In this document: positions 23,311-36,555 of the stretch, piece after piece | Layout of the letters: each line of letters opens with the position of its first letter | Numbering within the stretch: the first letter of the stretch is position 1 | Assembly: GCA_028023455.1 (NCBI GenBank) | Contig: JAQFVV010006215.1 | Span: 6,185,230 to 6,249,229, forward strand | From: Epiperipatus broadwayi | Lineage: Eukaryota > Onychophora > Udeonychophora > Euonychophora > Peripatidae | Direction of reading: 5' to 3' | DNA length: 64,000 nucleotides | Program-made: the position numbers and the translations under genes | Notes under the pieces: model-generated | The model's database searches: none | Told to the model about the DNA's origin: nothing | What the model saw: the letters and a program-made list of their open reading frames with translations, nothing else

Positions 23311-26300
23311 ACATCACATAAACTAATTACAAAAAAGTATATGGAAATATTTATAATTGCATGAATATATTAAGCATAATCCATATTTAAAAACTAGCTT
23401 AGAATATTGTTAAATATTGTTATTAAAATATATTTTAGTTGAAGGAAATATTTCACTATCTATTAATTGAAAATTTAGATTTTAGTTACTATTTTCATTA
23501 ATTCCCAGAGCAACCTCATTATCTTTTGTTTTTTAAGATTCAATTTTCATTATCTATTGATCTATTGCATGCTTTCTACATATATCTTACTCATTTATGC
23601 AAAGTATATATTTAGTAATTATAACTTTGTATTTTATTAATGAATTTGTTCTTTAAAAAAAGGATTGGTATTTTCCTTCTTGCTCTCATTAATTTCTAAG
23701 AATTTCACAAATCTGAGTTTCATGTATTTTGAGTTTAAAATTCTGTAACATGATATACATACAACATAGATACATGGTTGATAATTTCTCTTAAATCATC
23801 AATCAGTATATTTTGCTATGGTGCTCTGGAAGTTGGTAATAAAAGTAGAAAAACTGCAAATTTAACATGAACATTACACTCTACTTAAAAGACGATATAA
23901 ATATTTCCATTATTTAAAATTAAATTGCCTGATGCAAAACTAGATTGTGATAATTAATCACATAAGTGTATTGTTATCTAAAATTGATAATACACCACCT
24001 GGTCAAATTTTTAAAAATCCAGGAATCCTAACTGACTATTACAGAAAATTAACAAGTTAGTCAAGGATCTCATCATTCCATTATGTTACAATTATATAAA
24101 ACTGGTTTCCCAAAGTAAAAGGGGAAAGAATATATAACTTTAATAGCTACTACATCACAAAAATTGACATTCCAATAAGTGAAGCTTGTTAAAAATTCAA
24201 GCCAGAGAAATAGGTGCAAACATAATGATAATTAGACTCAACATATCTATATGCCTGAGATAAAGATGCCTTTCCACTGCATAAAATTAGATAAATGTGA
24301 AGATCCATAAACTGAATTTCCAAGCATCAAAAAGGAAATTAAATGATCTAAATGAAGCCAAACCATTCAGAGATTAAAACAAGAAAACCTAGGAACCCCC
24401 CCCTCCCCTCTTTTTTTAAAAAAAAGAAAATATAATCATACATTTTTTGTAAATAAAGCTAGATAGGCATAGGACGAGCATTAGGAAATGATTTGAAGTT
24501 ACTTAAAATTATATCAAAATTGTTAAATCAAACTAAAGAATATTTGTACAAATCTAAAAATCAAATATATTTAAGATGGATAATGTGAAGGTAGTCCAAA
24601 TAATGCAAATGTAAAAGTTATAAAGATATAAAATGAAAAGAAAAAAAATCAAAAATATAAAAGGAAATTAGAAATGAAATTACAAAGAAACAAAGAGAAT
24701 CAGAAAAGCTGGGAAGGTAAAAGTTAACTGGAAAAGATGTTACAAGAAAGAATTAAAAGAGAAAGTAATTAAAATGCAAATGATGGTTAAAGAAAGGAAA
24801 TGACAAGGAATCAGAAACTACTACAGTATATATTTCAAAAATATAGAAAAAGCAGATATAAGAAAAAAGAATTATTCAAATCCTCTGACAATAATGAATT
24901 GTTCCAGAAGAAAAAAAGATAGAATTTAAATAGATTCCTGATAATTTAGTGTTGTCTTCACTATTTTGAAAACAGTAGAAAATGGAAAACCTATAAATAT
25001 AGAAATAAACAACAAAAGCAAGGCAAATTTGACTTTAACCTCATCTAAAGGACTAATCTTATTGAATAACTTAATCAAAAATATTTTTGAAAAATATAAA
25101 AATTGGGAAAATAATCGGAAGAAAACATGTTTTCATGTTCAAAGTTTAATTTTTATTAATGAACAATTAAAAAATCACAAAAATTAGTTTAATTATGTGG
25201 AATGTAGTCCAATTTGACTCGAGAAAGAAGAAAGTCTTATAAGTAAGAATCACAATGTTTACAGAAATGAAATTGTTAATTAATATATAATTGTATTGGT
25301 GATTAACATTTTAGTGTTTGGTCAATTTTGATAAAAAAGATCAAGTTTAAATAAAAACAATGCAGCTAACCTATAAATCATAGATAATTCTTGAACAAAA
25401 GAATATGGACTGATTTTGAACTTATCTTTGATTAAATCTTTACTCACTGCATTTATGCCAATATTCATAATCTCAAAGTATTAACAATATTAAATTTATT
25501 TATGAATTCATAAAAAAATATGAAACTGAGCCAAGCATAATCTTGAAAAATCTTATTTGGGGGGGGGGGGATATAATGCTCACTATTATTGCCATTTAGT
25601 CATGAACTAAATATAATAAAGACCCAAGTTATTTTGTGCAGATATTATTTACTTATTTATACTCTCTATGAAACTGGTATTACAATAATGAAAAACTATA
25701 CGATGTTCAATTCCTGAATATTTTCTAAAAAAACTTCTGTATCAGCTTAGAAAATATATACATATTGATTTATTGTTGATTAGAAACTGATGCGAATTAC
25801 TCATTTATACTCCTAAGCAATTAGTGCTATCATGATAAAGCTATCAAACATTTAATTCCTGGTCCTTTTCAGAAATTATGTAAAGCCTTGGAAAGGGAAA
25901 GACTTTGATATGGAATATTAATTTACCAGAATTTTCGTTCTTGATTATATGATTATAAAAACATCAGGCTTATTAAATGTTAAGATTCATTTTATTATTT
26001 CTCTAATAAATCTAGTTTCTATACAAAATTTTATCAAATGAATTCAAGGATATATACCAATTATACTGCATATCAAATCATCAAGTTGTTTTTCAAAGAA
26101 TAATGTTAATCAAATGTTAGCCCTTTGACTAAATGAGTTGGTTGATAATGAAAATGAAATATAAAATAATAACAGAAACATTCAAAATGACAAGCTAACA
26201 AATCAGAAAGCAAACCATATTCCAAGCATTTATCATAAATCTGATCCGTATTTATATTAAAACTAAAGTAATATATAATGGTTATGTATATATAACAATT

Positions 26301-26859
26301 AAAATTTTGAACTTCAATCTAAGATAGGTTAATATAAAATTTATATAAATAATAAAATTACAGTTAACATTGTAAAATAAAATAAAGCAAAATAATAAAG
26401 ATCAATAAAATTTTTTGGAGATTATACCAATATCTTATGCAATGTATTATGAAATTATGCATATGAAAGTAGACTTTTCTCATATAACTTTTGGTGAGTC
26501 TCAAACTAAAATATTTAATGCCAAACTAGGATACTATTATATTAAAAATCCTAATAAATGATCAGAATTAATTTGTTGTAACAAAAAAGAATGAAAGACC
26601 ATTACATAATTGATATACATTATTTTGTATAAGCATATATATATAAAGTCAGCTTCATTAAACAATTTTTTTTTTACCTTTCACAGGTAGGTGATAGATG
26701 AGATATTATGATCATGATGATGACCTAATAGTGTAATTTTTGCTTGCCAAATAGTTTACAATAATGTACAAAAGATTTCAAGAGAAACATGTAAAATGCA
26801 TTTACATATTTTTATGTTTATAAATGTAAAATATTCTTTTATTTGTATTTTTATTGATT

Positions 26860-27270
26860 CTGCTATTTTCAAATTAATTTGATATAATATTTCATTTAGT
26901 AATCCTTTAATAATTATCATTTTTAAAAAAATGTTTGCAGAATACTAGTAAAAAAAAGAAAGACAAAAGTAAGTCATGTGGGCAGAAGCTATTTTTTAAG
27001 TATTACTAATTGCCATACACTATGAAGCATAAAAACACTAAATAAACTATCAAAAATATTACTGGTATGAAATAAAAATCTGCCCAAAGAACATAATAAA
27101 ATACTAAATGCACAATCAAATGAATCATTCGTTGAACATATTTAAAGTTTTCTCTAGAGCTATTAATCTTTCCTTGAACTATAAAACATTGTTCTTGATA
27201 ACCATATTCTTAAATCCTAAATAATTTATATTCATTCTTGACATTTGTAAATTTACTTGCAGTAAGCATC
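26860..27270. repeat. interspersed repeat, copy 2 of a diverged pair
   Basis: Direct-orientation relative of 22950-23310, with TCAAAAATATTACTGGTATG, AAAAATCTGCCC, GAATCATTCGTTGAAC, CTTTCCTTGAACTATAAAA and CTTAAATCCTAAAT in the same order. There is no coding capacity. The RT remnant that accompanies copy 1 was not found here. Confidence 0.5.
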
Positions 27271-30163
27271 ATACATACATTTTATTTTTTCTTAAATTTC
27301 TAAAGCATTACACCACTAATGTATATATAATTCTTTTTTATCATGACTATGTTATTTTCCTCTTTAAAAAAACAAACAAATACATATCAAACTTTTCCAT
27401 TTATTAATACTAAATCATAAGCTCTTCAAATTTCTCTTTCTTGATTTACAACTTTTCAATCCTCCAAAACAACTATTTTGCATTTATAATCAATTGTTTT
27501 TATCAATTTTTTCAAATAAAATCTCAATGTATTCATCATCTTTATTAATAATCAAGTGCATTTGTATACATAATATATAGAACTCTGTTGCTTTTCAAAG
27601 TCCAATACCATTACATCTTTTATAATCAAAATAATTTTTTATCTTCTCTTCATTTTTACTGCATATTTCTATTATGTTTTAATTCTAATATTAGTTGATA
27701 AAAATAATACTTGAAACATTAAATATTTTAGTTTCTTATATGATCACTGGAAAAAAAAAATGCTATCACACATTGTTTTAAATAATTTCAAATTTGTTGT
27801 ACATATAGATATAGTAAACATATTTTCATAAATTGGAATAATTTACGACTAAACAATGAGAATAAATATTATATTTGATGTCATGAGGTGGGGTATGGAT
27901 AAATGTGAAAAATAGGGTACAATAAAAAAATAGATTATTAAGAGATAACTATATATTTATTTCCAAATGTAACAGGTTATAACTTAGATAAATTATATAT
28001 GTTTAAATTTCATGTAAACCACCAATAACCTAATCAGTTTTAAAATCTTCAGATTTAATATTTTATCATTAATGAGCATTATGTCACATAACACCTTATG
28101 CAATGCAAATAAATAAAACAGATGTACTTAATTTTTTCATATCAAAACAAATATAAGCACAACACATGGCATCACATAGATGGTTTATAAGTTTATAAAT
28201 AATAGTCTGAGTTCTCTCTAACATTAAGATTTCTTCATTAAAAAGTTCTTTTGAATTTATTTCTAAATACATAATCTACCTCTAAAAATGCTAAAACAAA
28301 GGTAGAATATGTGGAAGATAGTTTTAATTTATCATGATCCAAGATACAGGCCATGATAAAAGCATTTTCCTCTAGACTTTAGTTCAACTGCCCCTATTTA
28401 TATTAGATATCCTATTATAAATCCTGATTCTAGCTCACAGAAAGCATAGACATTGAGAATGATGTCGCAAATACTACTAACTAAATATGTAAATATATTT
28501 ATATATAAAAGTGAAATGAAAATAAGAATAGACTAGATTACCTAATTATCAAGATATTTATTAAAGCAAATAAAACAAAAATAGAGTAATGAAATCATAG
28601 ACATATATGTTATGATATTTGAATTAATATATGTCACAATACATTTTTGAAATATTATTCACTAAAAGATATGAGCAGTGTCTGATGAATGCTTCAAATT
28701 CAATTTCGTTACACTTTAAATAATAATGTAGGAAAAATTTCAGATTTTCCCCAAAGTTTAAATTTCTGCAAGAAACAAAAATCTTATTATTTGCATACCA
28801 AAAGAGAAAGTTTAAAGAAAAAAAAACTTATATCACACTTACATGCATTACAAATAACATAATTATGAAATAAACTTAGATTAGATGTCTATCACATTGT
28901 TCTCTGTTATAAACTATTGTATTCTTTTAAGCCAATTAAATATAATATAGCATATAAAATTAACAAAAATTAATAAATACTATTTCTGAGAAGAAAAAAA
29001 TTAAACTATGAAAATCTTGGTCTAATCCAATTACTTATGCAATGTATATTAACAGAGAAATTTTCATGTCTAAGAACTAAATATTACTACAGCAATCACA
29101 ATTTCTATTCTAAATCAAATGCAGGCTGACCATCTACTACTACTCTAGTATTCTTGATAACTCAGCATTTCTGGATTAACAATTTTGGTAGCTTCATAAA
29201 AAAGGTGAAAATTATGATAATTCAAACAATATGTTTTTATCCACTAATCACACATCTGTCGTATCTTTAAAGTAGTACTTGCTGCTGTAATGTTAAATAT
29301 TAACTAAATATTATTATTAGATTCTAAACTACAATAAAAATTTATTTTTGTATATTTAGACCGATTTTTTTTTTTTTTGCCTTCTTTCAATATTAGTCGT
29401 TCTTATTTTTTATTATTAATACTTAAATACTTATGCTTTATTGCATTAAAGTTCCTAATTTTTTAACATTTATAAAATAAATATTGAAATATAATTAGTT
29501 CAAAATGACAAAATAAGAAAGATAAACAACAACAAAAAATGCAATCAATTAAGTTTATTTATTTCTTACACTATGCAAATTTTTAAATTTTATTTTTAAA
29601 ATGTAATTAATTAATTTAAGATTAAGTATTAAAAATATTATTTGAATAAATCTTAAATCATGTCAAAATAAAAAAAAAAAGATAGTCATAGGAATAAATC
29701 TTTGCTTATACTGTCATGGTCTGCCACTGACATTTATTTATAATTAATTCAGATTTATTTAGGATTTTTATCTTCCAAATAGAAAGAAATAGCTGGATAC
29801 CCATTTAAAACTAATAAATGAATGACTATCAGGATAAATATGACTAACTACCATACTTAGAAAATTTTAGCTACTTGAAGAAATTTGAGTTTCATCTAGA
29901 TTCATCATGAGAATGGTAATTGATAAATAAAATATAAGATTATCCAAAGATCTAAATCATAACCAGCATTTCTTATTCTAGAATACCAATTTTTAATATT
30001 ACAAAATTCGTTGATATCTTTTCCATTTAAATTAATACATATGCATAATATTTTCAGTTTATCCTCAATGAAGATTTTAAAATAAATTTTTTAAAACAGC
30101 AATAAATCTAACAAATATTCTAATGATATTAAACCATGACATGACTACTGTAACAAATGTGAA

Positions 30164-30550
30164 AATATGTTGAACTATTTCTATCACCTATCATTAAATG
30201 TTGAATGCATGGACAATTTTAAACTTTATTTAAACTTTTCAAATATAAACAAGTTGTTAGTAATAACAAACAAATAGACAACACAGGTTAATAATTACAC
30301 AATGTTTCGAATAGTATTATTCTCCACTCTTCTTCACGTGCTGCTGACTCCCATGCTAATATTGTCACTGGTCGGACCAGCAACACCCGAAGAGTGGCGA
30401 ATACTATTACTTAAAACATTATGTAATTATTAACCTGTGTTGTCTATTTACTAACAAGTTGTTTGTATTTGAAAAGTTTAAATAAAGTTTAAAATTTCCT
30501 ATACATTCAACACTTAATGATAGCTGATGGAAATAGTTCAACATATTATC
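30164..30550. repeat. long palindromic element, copy 1, with GC-rich core
   Basis: The arms, starting ATATGTTGAACTATTTC, are reverse complements over roughly 170-185 bp (AAACTTTATTTAAACTTTTC, AACACAGGTTAATAATTACA and others shared). A GC-richer core at about 30305-30415 contains inverted CACTCTTC/GAAGAGTGG and AATAGTATT segments and a ~45-bp asymmetric centre. On the minus strand the left half reads GTGAAGAAGAGTGG, then TATTCGAAACATT, a pattern like PLE terminal motifs. A second copy lacking this core is at 32290-32538. Confidence 0.8.
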
Positions 30551-32289
30551 ATATCTAATATATCATCAGCCCAAACCTTCAGGTATTGCTACAAATACTA
30601 TACTCTGCTGGTCATTACATATTATATTATGTGAATCTTTAATATTAGGCAAAACAAAATTTCATTATTAAAAATAATAATTTGTAAAATTCACACAATG
30701 GTTTCCTATATTAAAATAATTTAATTGTAATATTTTCTTATCTCAAGATTATTAATGTAGTCTGACATTTTAATCAAGGCATTATTATTAGAATTTAATA
30801 TCAAGAAATAAAATTCTTGATTATATAAATTACAATAACTATAACTTTATATTGTCTATGTTTTTGGAAATTCAGTTTACATTATCCAATTTTCAAATTT
30901 TTTTTTTTTTTTCAAAAATTAATTTCTAAATAATTATAATAAAACAAAGTCCAATTTCTTTTTTTCATTTTAGATATATAAAAAGGAGTGAAACTTGCTT
31001 GGATGTGTTCATATTTTTTTATTTTATTTATAAATGTAAATAAATAAAATAAAAAACAAAGGTTGCTTTAATTAAAAGTAAAGTATATATTACTCACTTT
31101 CATTGTTTAAAATTTCTTTTGTTTTCTATACTTTCTTTTATCATGGAAAATTTGATACCTTAAAACTTTAACCTAAAGATAATATTAATTCATTATTCAA
31201 AACAATCTTAAAAATCAAAACAACATTCTTTTAATAAAATAGTCTCTATTTTTATTAATTCAATAATTATAAGTAAAAGAAAAACAGTAATCTAAGACAT
31301 ATTTGCCCTGAAATTTTAACCCATTAAATTTCAATACTATCTAATTTTTTTTATTCTTCTATCAGAATATTAAATATATAATTTATTTATTTTAATATTT
31401 GTGATTCCATCATTTCAATGTTTCTTTATACAAACTTTTCAAAAGCTTTCAAATGTTTTTCTTCCATTATTACAATTAGCATTTAAGTACTAGAACACAA
31501 ACAAAACATTTAACCCCCTCCCCATCTCAATAAATCTATTATTAAGACATGTTCACTCAGCCACTCTTATTCTAAATTAAAATATTTCATTTAAACCTAT
31601 TTTGTTAAAAGGCATGATGCTTTCATTGCTATCAGCTCGAGAATCTTAATTATTAATAAATTAAAAATTGAAAACAAATGCATACTTGTAGTCAGTCCAT
31701 GATTTACAGAATTAATATATTTGGATTATGCAAATAATGTCTAATTTAAATAAAATATAAATTAAATTTTTATTATTGTGATGTACTAAAAAATTTCTTT
31801 AAGTAGTTATATTTTTAGAAAGCATATATTATTTGAAATATATTTTTAATAATGTTTAAAGTAATGTATGTTCTGCAATTAGGAAATTTGTAATTAATAT
31901 ATTTTAGTTTGCAGCTAATGAATAAAAAATATATTTTATGCTTTTTTGTAAAATTAATTTGAAGTATATTCAACTTTGAATGGTATGTTAAAAAAAAAAA
32001 ATAATTTGAAACAGATATTGCAATTAATGCATAAAATTGCTATTTATAATTTTTTTAAAATAAACATTTTATTATACTTATGAATATTTTTATAATTTAA
32101 TTAAAAAAGACTTTGATTTTAATTAAATTTTATTTTTGTATAAGAGAAAAAATTCCTAGCTGTTCTTTTGAATGCAGTTGCTAAGTAGTATTTCTGTACG
32201 ATCATTTCAATTCACTGTATTTTCATAAAAGTTTACAAAAATATATAGAGTATTTTAGTATTTGTCTGAAGGTTTGTAATGATGGTATA

Positions 32290-32538
32290 TTATAAGATGT
32301 AATATGTTGGACTATTTCCATCATTTATGAGTGAATATTGAATGTATAGAAAATTTTAAACTTTATTTAAACTTTTCAAATACAAACAACTTAGTAATAA
32401 CACACAAATACTAACCTGCATTGTCTATTTGTGTGTTATTACTAACAAGTTGTTTGTATTTGAAAAGTTTAAAATTTTCTATACATTCAATATTCACTCA
32501 TAAATGATGGAAATAGTCCAACATATTACATCTTATAT
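32290..32538. repeat. long palindromic element, copy 2 (core deleted)
   Basis: A near-perfect palindrome of ~248 bp: TATAAGATGTAATATGTTGG at the left and its complement at the right, with the same arm sequences as 30164-30550 (TTTTAAACTTTATTTAAAC, TTCAAATACAAACAA). The centre is only AACCTGCATTG-like sequence, so the GC-rich core of copy 1 is missing. The arms within this copy are more alike than the two copies are to each other. Confidence 0.8.
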
Positions 32539-34125
32539 AGAGTATTTTCTTTTGAAAAATTGTGCAAATCTTAATCCACCTACATATAGACAATATTTGT
32601 TTTATCAAGTATGATTCAATTTAGAAAAATAGCATGGAAACTGATTTAATTATCAATACAAGTAAATTCCTAAAGAAAACTGCAACATTTATTTTTATAA
32701 ACATTGCCAATAATAGAACAATGTATGCATATTAAATACTTTATAAGACTGAAATTAAAATATTTAATAAACAAAGATATAGAGTAAATAAGACCAAAGG
32801 AATTTTATATACTGTATATTTTGATTGGTATAATTACTTTAAGAGATACAAAGAAAAGCTTCAATTAATAAGAGCAATAGAATAGTTCAGGCTATCTAAT
32901 CTCAAACATTTCATATATATAAGATGGTCAAAAAATATACATATATAAATGCCAAGATGGCATGGCAGAAATAGTAAAAAACTACTTAAAAACAGATCAA
33001 TGGTCTTCAAGGAAGGCGATAATAATTAGCTTTTGAAAATATACAAGTGATAGAAATGATTGGAGAAAGTGGGCTGGTTGATAATCGTAATTATCTTTCG
33101 AGAAATAACTTTTTCGAAACTACTTCATAATGTGTAAAGTGCAGGCTTAAACTTTATATTCTATTTAATCACAATTAAATTTAAACTCAAATATATTTTA
33201 TTTCCTTTCAGTTAAATTTAAAATGCCGTCTTTGATTTTTTTTATATACTTCCGTTCTGTAACAATTTCTCTGACAATATATACAAAAGCAGCAGACAGG
33301 TTAATTATTAGATTCAACAACAGCTATTAAAAAAATATATTTTCGTTAAAAACCAATGCTTTATAAAAACACATTTTTTAGTTTGTTCAAATATATTATT
33401 TGCTTTTATACACACACATATACAAAATAAAATACAACAGTAAATAAATAAATTTGCTAAAAAGATTCATGTTTGAAGATTACATGAAGGATTTGCTAGA
33501 AAGAATTAATTTTTATAACAAAAATAAATATCAGATAAAATTGATTTTTTTCTGTTCACTTAACATTACAAATAAAGTTTTCATAATTCCCAACAAAATA
33601 TTTAAAATGTATTATTGTGCAGATAATTACATTTTTGTGAACATACTCGAAATATAACAAAACTTCTCAATCCAAAAACAAACAAAAAAAGATTAACGAA
33701 ACTTTTTTTAAAACACATTTTAATATAATCAACGAGAATATTTCAATGAAATATAGTTATATTGAAATATAGTTAAGACGATTTTCTATTATGTAAGATA
33801 AATCTATATTTACTTTTTTAATGATTAAAAGATTGCAATATGAATTACTATTAAACAAATGACGTGTCAGCTGTTTTTTACATTAATAAGCATCTAAATA
33901 ATTTAATGTCCCTGTTATTGGATGTGACCTAGTTTCTTTATAAAACTCAAAAAAGTATTTTTCTTTTTCAAATTTAACGTTCATTAACCAGCAGGGGAAA
34001 AAAAACTTAAATGTATTTAAAGCCTGCAATCACTGATTTTAATGCCACGTTGTCATGCATTTAAAAAATACATGCAGCAATAGACACATAGTTTATACTA
34101 ATTTCTATCATTTATAAGCAAATAC

Positions 34126-34228
34126 CTGGTGGTGAAGGGCCAAGATTTGAGGCATGAGACATTCTGGGTTCTCCGGGTGGACCATAACCAGGCAAATGTG
34201 GATTGTGAAATTTCTGTGATTCCGCCAT
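34126..34228 (-). CDS. first coding exon of proline-rich gene
   Basis: A minus-strand ATG at 34228 in a good context (TCAAAAATGGCG) opens 34 codons, beginning MAESQKFHNP and ending LGPSPP. The exon ends in phase 1 at a GTATTT donor. The phase and composition (proline/glycine-rich) fit the exon at 18886-19533, giving ...PSPP-A-AVGLPTF across the junction. An in-frame methionine at codon 23 is a less likely start. The protein so far is ~250 residues, and its function cannot be decided from this low-complexity segment. The GC content is higher than the flanks and CpG-bearing sequence lies upstream, as expected for a 5' gene end. Confidence 0.7.
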
Positions 34229-34379
34229 TTTTGATAAATATTAGTTGTCGTTCGACCTTTGATCGTTAAATAAATGTTAATTATTTAAAATAAAAACTTG
34301 ATTCTATAACAGGTATTTGTGCTGGCTAATAACTATAGAATTTTTGATCCTATCACGTATTATCTATGATTAAATGTAA

Positions 34380-34520
34380 ATTAAGTGATAGCCAAGCCGT
34401 AATAAATAATTACGTAAAGGAACCCCGGAAACTAACATTATACGTCATGCGCAATGCAAAAGGAATTTCAACGTGGCATTTCCCACAATTCTTTTGGTTC
34501 AGTTTTTTTATTTTTTTATT
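34380..34520 (-). promoter_or_regulatory. probable promoter region of the proline-rich gene
   Basis: Some 150-290 bp upstream of the minus-strand ATG, a locally CpG-bearing stretch carries TTACGTAA (34410-34417, bZIP-type palindrome), TACGTCA (34441-34447, CRE-like on the minus strand), and CATTTCCCACAATTC (about 34478-34492), which resembles a ZNF143/Staf-type element with one mismatch. No TATA box was seen at a convincing distance. The motif calls are by eye. Confidence 0.3.
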
Positions 34521-35305
34521 CTCACTGTCTGGAAGTCAAATTTGAATACTTTCCCGGAATTAGAAGAGCGGCGTTTTCTTTTTTTATTAGAAAAAAAAAA
34601 GGATATAATTATTAGATATTAAGAATGTTAATAAGTGCCAAAAATAATAAAAATTCCTGATATGTAGGATGTTAAACTCAGGGTCGGATCGTTTCTATAG
34701 GTAGTGGATTGGGCAATTACTTCAATACAAAGATTCGCCAAGAAAATTACTGTTGTCTTGTAGGATAAAATGAAGGATCGTCAATGATTACAACAGTTTT
34801 TATTGCTTCCTTTCTGTTTTTTTTTTTTTCTCACTATTTTCTTCCTAAATTAGCGCACAGCCTGGTTGTGCCATGTTTTTCATGCCAATAGTCCTCATCT
34901 ACACATTAACTCCAATAATGGGATTGTATATATTTGTACAACGACACATTTTTATCTTTTAATTATAAGTAAGCAATTCTATCTTAGTTGTTGTTTTTTT
35001 TTTTTTTGCAAGTCGCAACGCGAAAGTAATGACGCGTTTAGCAATTTGATTTTGCGAAAAGCAGTGCAATTAATAGTGAGTTGCTATAGAATTCCTTTTT
35101 GTAACGTAGCCCACTGATATGAAAGTGAGATAATCAAAAAATCTGGCTCACTCAAAGTATTTAAAATGTCACCATGCTAGATGAATTTCTAGTAGATACA
35201 TAAAATGACTAATCTTATATAATCTTTATTAAAGGACCTATAGAGATTTAAGATTAATGTAGTTGTTCTTAGCAAAACATTTTTCAAAGGAAGTTTAGCA
35301 GAACA

Positions 35306-35420
35306 TGATTACTTTTTTTGTTTTAGATTACATTTGTCAGGGCCAAAATAAAGTAATAAATAATTGTGATTACTTTTTATTTTTTTTAGATAACATTTGC
35401 CAGGGCCAAAATAAATAATT
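35306..35420. repeat. tandem duplication, ~55-60 bp unit
   Basis: TGATTACTTTTT..TTTTAGAT, then ACATTTGYCAGGGCCAAAAT and AAATAATTG, occurs twice in tandem with a few differences. It sits immediately before repeat block A, so it may mark the junction. Confidence 0.75.
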
Positions 35421-36097
35421 GTCTTCTAATGTAGTTTTAAGGTAGTTAATTATTGTCTCTTTCTGACATTCCACCCCCCCCCCCCCAATAGTTTTAAAAA
35501 GATATCGCAGAATTTATGAAAAATCTCATAATTTCTGTTCCAATCTAAGCATGGATTGAATTGCATTATATTCAATAGTCTTACTCTTATATAACGCAAT
35601 TTTTGAAGACTGGTCTAAAAATCTTTAAGAATAATTCAAAATCTGAAGGGAATATATTTAAAATAATTCTAGCAAACTATTGTCCTAGAAAGTGATTTTA
35701 AATCTGCCTTTGTTTTAATAATAGTATTGTATCAATTCCATACTTTCATATTGGGAGACATATAATCATTAGATAGAGAAGAGGGGGAAATCATTTATTT
35801 TAACTTATAAACTTTAAATCATATTAATGGTCAGACCGGACTTTAATTATATAACTAATAGATAATGGTTCACATTTAAAAACTATTAAACCCACTCTTA
35901 ATTAGCTAAAGGGAAATTTCCCATGAACACAGAATTTTTTTTTTTTATGAACACAGAATTTATACTAGATTTAAACCAGAATGACACTCAAATATTGGGA
36001 AATCATGGGAGGAGTTTAAGTAATCTTCAGCATTACTGAAGTTATGCCATGACTTATAGTAAATAGTTTGGTGAGAATCTATGAGAAAAAAGAATGT

Positions 36098-36555
36098 GAT
36101 GCACTGTGACTTCTTAAACAGAGTCAGGAATCTTTCAGCAACTATGCCCAGAGAAACCTGTTAGCCACTTTACCTTCCTTCCATTTCCTACCCTAAGTTT
36201 TCCCATAATCTGCTCCATCCCATTTCCATAACATAATCTTTGTCAACTCTTTGGTCTTTATATCTAAATCCCTTATCTTTTCCCAAACCCACCATAAAAA
36301 CCAATAACCCACTTTCTGTATAATCACTTTGTTCATATTTATTCTTCCATAACTTCATTCTTTGTACCCTTTCTGCTTTCAAGCATTTACATTCAATTAA
36401 TAGATGCCTAATATTTTTTATGCTTTCCTTACACAATTTGCAGACTAAATCATCCATATTTTTTCATTTACGTGTATATTCTCTTGTTGCTAAAGATCCT
36501 GTTTGAGCCTTAAACAATAAACTACTTTCCTCGCTATTATCATAAATTAACTTGT
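36098..36555 (-). pseudogene. 3' end of a non-LTR retrotransposon (RT C-terminus with zinc knuckle)
   Basis: Minus-strand reading from ~36540 gives LIYDNSEESSLLFKAQTGSL, ATREYTRK, a stop, then an 89-aa open frame with a C-x2-C-x8-H-x4-C knuckle (C6, C9, H18, C23), the standard C-terminal motif of several LINE RT proteins. It ends GWSRLWENLG. The 3' tail 36098-36187 includes AACAGGTTTCTCTGGGCATA. A related ~90-bp tail occurs inside the pogo-like element at 46018-46110, so this is a shared repeat 3' end. Blocks B and C are continuous across this point, so it is a 5'-truncated insertion private to A. Confidence 0.75.

Larger units (their letters stand above)
19534..34125 (-). other. 14.6 kb intron with repeats
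   Basis: Bounded by a GTATTT donor (34125) and a TTTTGTTTTAG acceptor, phase 1. It is AT-rich throughout. Inside are a decayed LINE RT (22250-22745), a diverged direct repeat pair (22950-23310 and 26860-27270), and two palindromic elements (30164-30550 and 32290-32538). A G12 tract lies at 25559-25570 and a C-rich tract near 24391. No additional exon was recognised, though a small one could be missed. Confidence 0.6.

Noticed and set aside
32940-33100. Possible LINE C-terminus (DRNDWRKWAG followed by a stop)
   Set aside because: The resemblance is only about ten residues, with stops immediately around it; insufficient for annotation.
35474-35486. CRISPR or other prokaryotic signatures
   Set aside because: No regularly spaced direct repeats of CRISPR type anywhere; the genome is clearly eukaryotic, and this is only a homopolymer C tract.
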